Assembly: GCA_022495005.1 (NCBI GenBank)
Contig: JAGYXB010000446.1
Location: 372,001 to 436,000, forward strand
Length of the DNA: 64,000 nt
Direction: 5' to 3'
From: Rhyacophila brunnea
Lineage: Eukaryota > Arthropoda > Insecta > Trichoptera > Rhyacophilidae
The notes beneath the pieces are model-generated. The model was not told the origin of the DNA. It saw nothing but the letters and a program-made list of their open reading frames with translations, and did not search any database. The position numbers and the translations under genes were made by a program. Within the stretch, counting starts at the first letter, position 1, and each line of letters opens with the position of its first letter. Below are positions 58,305 to 64,000 of this stretch, in pieces.

Positions 58305-58426
58305 CGGTTTGAGGCTACTGTCTAGAAACTCTTATAAAGTGTATTTTTCTTTATAAAATGTCATTCAAGGTTAATTTTTCAACAATTTTGGATCGAGCCG
58401 TGTTTGCAAATAGTAGCCTCATTTAT
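58305..58426. repeat. Small inverted-repeat element
   Basis: 'ggtttgaggctact' (58306-58319) is inverted as 'agtagcctcatttat' (58411-58425). Not classified. Confidence 0.35.
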
Positions 58427-58885
58427 AGTTTATTGCTTATGATATGTCAATGAAATCAATTCTGTGTATTTACTGGATAATGATATCAATTTTAAAAATA
58501 CTGACATTTTAATTACATGTAATACTGATGATTATAGGAATAGGTGAAAATATGAAGATGACGAAGTTAATATTAACTGAGATATTTGCAGTTTAATGGG
58601 TTGGGTCATTGCCCACTGAAGAAGAAAGCCGATACATTACATGACTTGTCCTACTTTTCGCCCCTCCCGTTATCTATGGATGACCTGTCATTGCCTGTCA
58701 TTGTCTAAAGAGTGCTTATACTGACGCGTCTGTCGTGTTCACTTGTTGGAGTATTCTTTCAGATTGTTTTAACGTATCTTGGAGACCTTGGAGTTAATCT
58801 GATTTAATGTTAATCTGTGTTATTAATAATTGGAAGTGACGATCAAAGTAAGTAATCTTCTTCTGTCTATAATAATTACACTATT

Positions 58886-59453
58886 CAGTGACGTCCCTAG
58901 AAAAAATGCCGCCCCCAAGCAGTACCAAAATGCCGCCACATTTTTTTTTATACAGTATGACTTTTTATTATCTTTTCATGACTCCAATATCTAAGAAATG
59001 TGTTTTATGGATACATTACTAACACAATATATAGGTACAACTAAATCTAATTTAAATGCCATCTCTGCTTCAAAAGACAATATTGCGAGTCATTTAAATA
59101 TACACCTGACAACTTCCTAAACTCGTGAGTGGCATATTTTGATAAATTTTAAATTAGGTATGCACATGTCATTGCTGTTCACGAAGAACGTGACGTCCAA
59201 TGACAGCGGAAGTAAACTAGACATCGCGAACCTGACAAAAAATAAAGTCCTCTTAAAACTTTTATATTAGGTACCTTTGTTTCCAACCAGAGAGCTTAGT
59301 TTTTTTAATGGAAAGATATTACCGTTATTATTATTACTAAGTTTAGGTAGACATTTCTATATTTACCTAATGATTCTCCTCGATTTGCCGCCCTTTGGGT
59401 AACTGCCGCTCCCAAGCGACGCTCAATCTGCCTACCCCCACGGGACGTCACTG
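58886..59453. mobile_element. hAT-6 non-autonomous element (568 bp)
   Basis: Left end CAGTGACGTCCCTAG and right end CACGGGACGTCACTG. Identical octamers ACACTATT at 58878-58885 and 59454-59461. Inside both ends are 'tgccgccccc(a)' words. Right-end relative at 25573-25648. Confidence 0.92.
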
Positions 59454-61608
59454 ACACTATTCATAGTATATGGATACACTGCTAATAAAAATATGAGTAT
59501 TAAAATGCTATTACAAATCGATATTTCCAGCTGCCTTGACTCCGGAATCTCCGGAATCACCGGAATGTGTGATTTGGATAGATGAGTTAAATGATAAATA
59601 ATACACTAACATTAGTACACTTTCTACAAATGTAATGCATATATCAATACTACATATTTTTTGGAAATCGATTTTATCACCGGTTTTTGTGTGAAGGACT
59701 AGTCTGACTTTGACAGCTGATGAATAAAAGGAATGTATATTATTTATAAATAACACTGATAGTTTATATATTTAATTTGAGAATTTTTCATATTTCAATT
59801 TGAAACGAGAAAGGGCGAATCAATATGTCAAGCAATCTGGGATCTGATTTTGACAGCTGAAAAGTAGACCACTCGTTGCTTATGCAAAAAGTTATGCTCA
59901 GGCTTTATTAATCTAAAGATGGCGGTGGTTGGGTTATTCTAAGGTCACATCACAGTAACTGGAGTGTTAATCCGCCACTGTTGATAGGTACTAAGTACGT
60001 AATAAATACTCTCGCCAGACACATAATTCAAATTTAAATATATTGCATTGCATTGTAAATCTTTGTATGCACAGCATTTTTATACTCAGTGCCTTGCTTC
60101 TCCGCTCATTGTTAGTGTGTGAGAAATATCATTCGTTGTTACGCCCCTTTTAGTATTTAAGGAGAATAATATTAATCTCCGAAGTGCGATAAGATGGACA
60201 CGTTTTCAATAATGTTTCTACAGGTTGCACGATCTCGAAAGCATTGCCTGGCGATCCCGCACAGAACAGGGATATTAAAATATTTATAAAAAACATCACA
60301 ACAAATTCTGTGGTCAAAAACGTTAAAGAAAACCCTTTATGGCTTACCTTTACCAGACGGAAAACTGTTTGTAATTGAAGTCGTTTTTTGCACTCAGCAG
60401 CCGTTAGCCGACTTTCATATCTAAACTCGCTTCGTCTACCACACAGCCATAAATTAAACCTTCCAAGAACGTCGATCTAGTGTTGCATATGAAGACCGAG
60501 CTCATCTACCTAGTGATAGTCGCACGTAACCTTCGAAACGTATAGATATTTGTATGCGACGATCGGTGAGCTGGTATAGAAATGACCAATTTGTAGCTGT
60601 TTATATGGGTCCTGGCATCTTCGACTTGCAGTCCGAGAAGCACGGAACAGTAGATGTTTTTTTCAAACTAAAAAGTCGTATTCGACCAATCTGCGGAGCT
60701 CCATTTGGCAACGTGTATTCTGTGAATAACGATGACGTCACATCGACGTAGTAAACACGTTGCAGGCGAGACGAGTTTCGATGTGAGAGGCGGCTTAGTG
60801 ATATGTGGTAGATTAAGACACAAATAATAGGTCTGAAAGCACGAGGAGTACGCTCCATGCTAACGGTTCTTCTTACAATCTCATCACAAGACGTAAGAAG
60901 CTCAACTTACGCTGGCATATTCTCGTGTCGATATTCTGTCCTGATCGTGTAATGTCATTTTGTATCGTTTCTTGAAATAGAATTTATATTTTTCGTCCAT
61001 GAAACAGTCGACGGTTTCCGTATGTTCTCGGTAATTATCGAGTTAACTTACACCGATCGTCGACTGAGTTGTACACGATACCTAAAGGCCGTAACTCTAG
61101 GCAACGATCCCAAATGACATTTCCAGATCTGGGCAGACGATCGGCTTGAGTCGTTTGATATGAGTAGATCTCCGAGTTTTCCTGTGTAATTTGAGCTATA
61201 CTAGATATAGATGAAACTAATAGAAATATATCACAAAATTTGAGATTTTCACGATATGGCTGTAGAGATATTATATCCTCTAAATTCCTTGGACTGATAT
61301 GACAAATTTAATAATTCTACCTTATTCGAATAAATGGGAAAGGATTGATTAGTTCTTAGTACCAACCATTAATATATTTAAAAAAAAATAACTACAGTAT
61401 CGCACAATGAGAGGACAATGAAAGATCACTAAATATTGTGTCTTAGATATCACCGAATTGTCCCGATTAGCAGACGATAAAATATACACCACATTGATGG
61501 CTTACCTCCGATAAGAGATGACACTAGAATAATAAGTGTAAACAATGTGAATTTTGTCTTAGGCATGAAACCAATAGGTTAGATAAACGGTTCCAGAATA
61601 GGCAGTTC
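59454..61608. other. No gene seen; GC-richer block 60180-61150
   Basis: At 59530-59565 'ccggaatctccggaatcacc' is a short tandem. Block 60180-61150 is less AT-rich and has a perfect CRE-like TGACGTCA at about 60733-60740. Frames of 65 and 85 codons overlap there on opposite strands (60554-60751 and 60601-60858); neither shows a domain. I cannot tell whether the block is single copy. Confidence 0.35.
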
Positions 61609-61745
61609 AATTTGTGTGAGTCAGGGTATGGACCTAATAGGTTGAGCAAGTGGCTGACATCCATTTCTCGTAAAAAACAAAATCTGTTAATACAAACCTC
61701 TAGCCTGTGGAGGCGCATATGATCCTATTAGGATCGGACATGGTA
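61609..61745 (+). repeat. SINE family A, 5'-truncated copy
   Basis: 'ttcaatttgtgtgagtcagg', 'atggacctaataggttgagc', 'ccatttctcgtaaaaaacaa', 'ctgtggaggcgcatatgatc' and 'ggatcggacatggt'. Very close to the family consensus; the head is absent. Confidence 0.75.
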
Positions 61746-62194
61746 GGAATAGGCTAATGGTTCAATACCTGCATACTCTGTTGTTTTATATCTCTCTATA
61801 GACATTGAAAAAAAACTTTTTTGGTATCGATATTTTGATTTCAACACAATTATTATGGTTAAAAATAGTTAACACATCGAATAACTTTACTACGATATAA
61901 TACTGTTTCATCGTTATTAGTATTATTATGTAAGCAAAAGGGGAAAACATATTATATTATTTGTATGTTTAAGGTACTGCTAAATTTTATGACAAAATTG
62001 TCAAATGGGGAATGAAATAATTTAAGATTTTTGTTTTTAATTCATTCGCCCAATTAGAAGGTAGGTACTGGAAAAGCTTGCGAGCATAAAAATGCAGGGG
62101 CGTCACCCAAACGCAGTCCACGGGCGTTATGAAGATTAATTATTAAACAATAACAGATCCGAAGCAGGAGATATGCGCGTGAGCTATCGCCTCG

Positions 62195-62290
62195 CGGTGC
62201 CTGGTGGGAATTGATCCGGGAACCTTGCATTTCGGAGAACCCCTTGCCCTCTCACATGTTGCACCGCTGATCTACCAAAGAAGTGATCGT
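62195..62290 (-). repeat. tRNA-like sequence, possible fourth SINE family
   Basis: On the minus strand 'ctttggtagatcagcggtgc' looks like an A-box region, and about 55 bp later 'aaggttcccggatcaattcc' resembles a B box with an insertion. No second copy is in the window and it does not fold as a clean tRNA. Confidence 0.4.
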
Positions 62291-62447
62291 CCACCACTAA
62301 ATATGAAAAATGATACATAAAGCACCCATTATAAAATAGAATATATTAATTATTATTATTGCAATGTGTTAATATATATTTATCATTCTATCGTAAATAA
62401 TTCCGTAGAGATACTAATAGTATATTAAGAGCTTTTACAGAAGAGAA

Positions 62448-62680
62448 CGCCCACGGCTATCGCGTCAGCTTATAATGTCGTGGGTCCCGGGTTCGAATCC
62501 CGGCAATTTAGCAAATTCACATGTTATTTTTCAATGTGTATTTGGATCAAGAGTATGGAGCTAACAGGTAAATAAATGGCTTACATCGATTTTTCGCAAA
62601 AACAAAAATCTGTTAATACAACGTTCACCCTGTGGAGGCCCTTAATAATATGATTTAGTCATGATCAAACATGGTAAAAA
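62448..62680 (+). repeat. SINE family A, diverged full-length copy
   Basis: Perfect B box GGTTCGAATCC (62490-62500) in a clean stem (CCCGGG/CCCGG). The body 'tttttcaatgtgtatttgga', 'aaaaacaaaaatctgttaat' and 'accctgtggaggccctta' follows family order but with more changes than the other copies. Confidence 0.7.
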
Positions 62681-62901
62681 AAAGTATCTATAGACATATT
62701 GTAAATGAAACAAAACATTGACAATTATTGTGAGTTTTCCAGCGACGTGTCATTTAATTTTGTGTCCCTAAATCATTTATCTAGAATATAATAATAATTA
62801 ATAGTACATTTTAGTAAATAAGTTGTGTTGAGATTTTTTGAACTTTGTGTTGAATAGCTTTAAAGTGAGAGGAAGTAAAACGTCGTAAGAAAGATCAAAA
62901 C

Positions 62902-63123
62902 CAGGGCCTTTGAATTAATTGAATAAAAAATCATTATTTTAAAACCGGAACCGAACCGAAAAAAATTCATTTTATTCGGTTCAGTACATGTAAAAATTGG
63001 AGCTGGACTGAAACCGGAATACCATTATTTTTTTCGAACTGATATAATATATATATATATATATATATTATTTGAACCGGAACGCAAACCGAAACGAAAA
63101 AAAAATAACTGATGGAACCCCTG
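62902..63123. mobile_element. hAT-7 non-autonomous element (222 bp)
   Basis: Ends CAGGGCCTTTGAATT and GATGGAACCCCTG. Identical octamers ATCAAAAC at 62894-62901 and 63124-63131. The interior has 'aaccggaaccgaaccg' and inverted 'cggttcagtac' words plus a (TA)n run at about 63047-63069. Confidence 0.88.
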
Positions 63124-63235
63124 ATCAAAACGATTTTTTGACAGATTTATGAAAATGTATCAAGTTGAAAAACTCATTTTGAAATTGCGATATTTTTGAC
63201 CATGTTTATTTCTAAGTATAAAAAAAATGTGATAT

Positions 63236-63735
63236 CATGGCCCCCATAAAGGGGGGGCTGACAGGGCTCTAGCCTGGGGGCCCGGAGTAGCAGGTCAACC
63301 AATTAAGTGAGATAAACACACCGTAAATTATTTATAAGCTCTATTTTAAAAAAGTCGCCTGCGGCGCTATAAGATGGATGGAGATTTATTTTATAATTAC
63401 CTTTTGTGTGTCCTGACTAATAAAAATGACTATTTATCCAACATGAAGAAAGGTCACATGTAACTTGGCTATCACAAAAAAGGGTGGCGATCAGTGCTTT
63501 ATAATAGGATGTGCCGATAAATCAAATTGATTTATTTAAAATACAAAAAATCGCTAAAAATACATGGAATAACCATTTATTTTCATTTTCACATTAAAAA
63601 ACATACGGAGTTCCGCGGAATATCGTTTGGGAAACACTACTATAGAACATTACACTGCCCTTAACCTTAGCGATAGGTTGGGGGAGCCGTCAAATATTGT
63701 GGCCTGGAGGCCCGCTTCAGGATGTGGGGGCCATG
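63236..63735. mobile_element. hAT-2 non-autonomous element (500 bp)
   Basis: Ends CATGGCCCCCATAAAGG and GATGTGGGGGCCATG. Interior is very like 3961-4478 ('gacagggctctagcctgggg', 'agtcgcctgcggcgctat'). Flanking octamers TGTGATAT and GTGATTGA share GTGAT but not in register, so the duplication is unclear. Confidence 0.82.
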
Positions 63736-64000
63736 GTGATTGATAATATAGCCAAAGCCCCTGCGAATGTGTATAAATCTGAAATGGAAATGTTAAACAA
63801 TCAACAATAGTGATATTTACGTATAAAATAAGTACGCTATTAACAACTTCTTAGCGTTATACGGGCGAATCGATTTTTCATTATTTAGGGCGTTTAGGCA
63901 CTTAGATATATTATGCTTATACTGTAAATTTGTATTGATATTTTTCTTTTAAATTACAATAAATTATACATTAAGTATATTATGTCTACAATGACATTGT
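63736..64000. other. No gene seen to window end
   Basis: AT-rich DNA without supported features. Confidence 0.4.

Noticed and set aside
62195..62290. Genuine tRNA gene on the minus strand
   Set aside because: The B-box region has an insertion and the cloverleaf does not close.

Overview
This 64 kb window looks like repeat-dense, gene-poor DNA from an insect nuclear genome. The DNA is AT-rich. There is no operon structure and no intact long open reading frame (the longest is about 150 codons). Almost everything recognisable is a transposable element or a piece of one. A lepidopteran (or close relative) is my best guess. The reasons are the frequent 'taggtacctacc'-type words, the RTE-like LINE tails carrying the 'tccactgctggatgaaggcc' word, and several tRNA-derived SINE families; this is inference, not proof. 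I could not identify a functional host gene. Two short frames (23716-23883 and 30974-31178 on the minus strand) look more protein-like than the rest and sit behind possible splice acceptors, but I do not recognise them.

The best-supported content is a set of non-autonomous DNA transposons whose ends can be read directly. Seven hAT-like families are visible, many copies with 8-bp target-site duplications (TSDs). hAT-1 (ends CAGTGGCGAAGGGT): 1639-2167, 9203-9839, 40347-40899, 52186-~52740, 57857-58219. hAT-2 (CATGGCCCCCAC): 3961-4478, 21492-21857, 36526-36916, 42020-42256, 43765-44144, 63236-63735. hAT-3 (GCTCGAAATG/CATTTCGAGCCCTG): 19064-19227, 35049-35253, 51380-51615. hAT-4: a transposase C-terminus at 37127-37585, its terminus near 37725, and a short derivative at 41508-41797. 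hAT-5: 56218-57065, which still carries a transposase dimerisation fragment. hAT-6: 58886-59453. hAT-7: 62902-63123. A PIF/Harbinger-like element with TTA duplications is at 48310-48630, and a TA-flanked hairpin element at 21215-21366.

Retroelements are present as 3' remnants: LINE pol C-termini at 7151-7382, 12068-12470, 18243-18420, 19874-20130, 23037-23177, 43073-43445, 48658-48994 and 57155-57690; a degenerate tandem cluster of LINE-tail words at 28735-29165; and a lone LTR followed by a primer-binding-like site at about 55037-55503. At least three tRNA-derived SINE families with readable B boxes occur on both strands.

The most unusual structure is a very long inverted repeat at 49403-50764, with two arms of about 660-675 bp around a spacer of about 31 bp. 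A single-arm relative lies at 23958-24577. A shorter foldback is at 16168-16567. A second point of interest is how the insertions nest. An element carrying hAT-4 transposase sequence occurs at two loci, one broken by about 1.4 kb and carrying a hairpin insertion whose empty site can be read at the other locus. Both loci join the same end of hAT-2 at the same base. Between these elements lie long AT-rich stretches in which I see nothing that can be supported.
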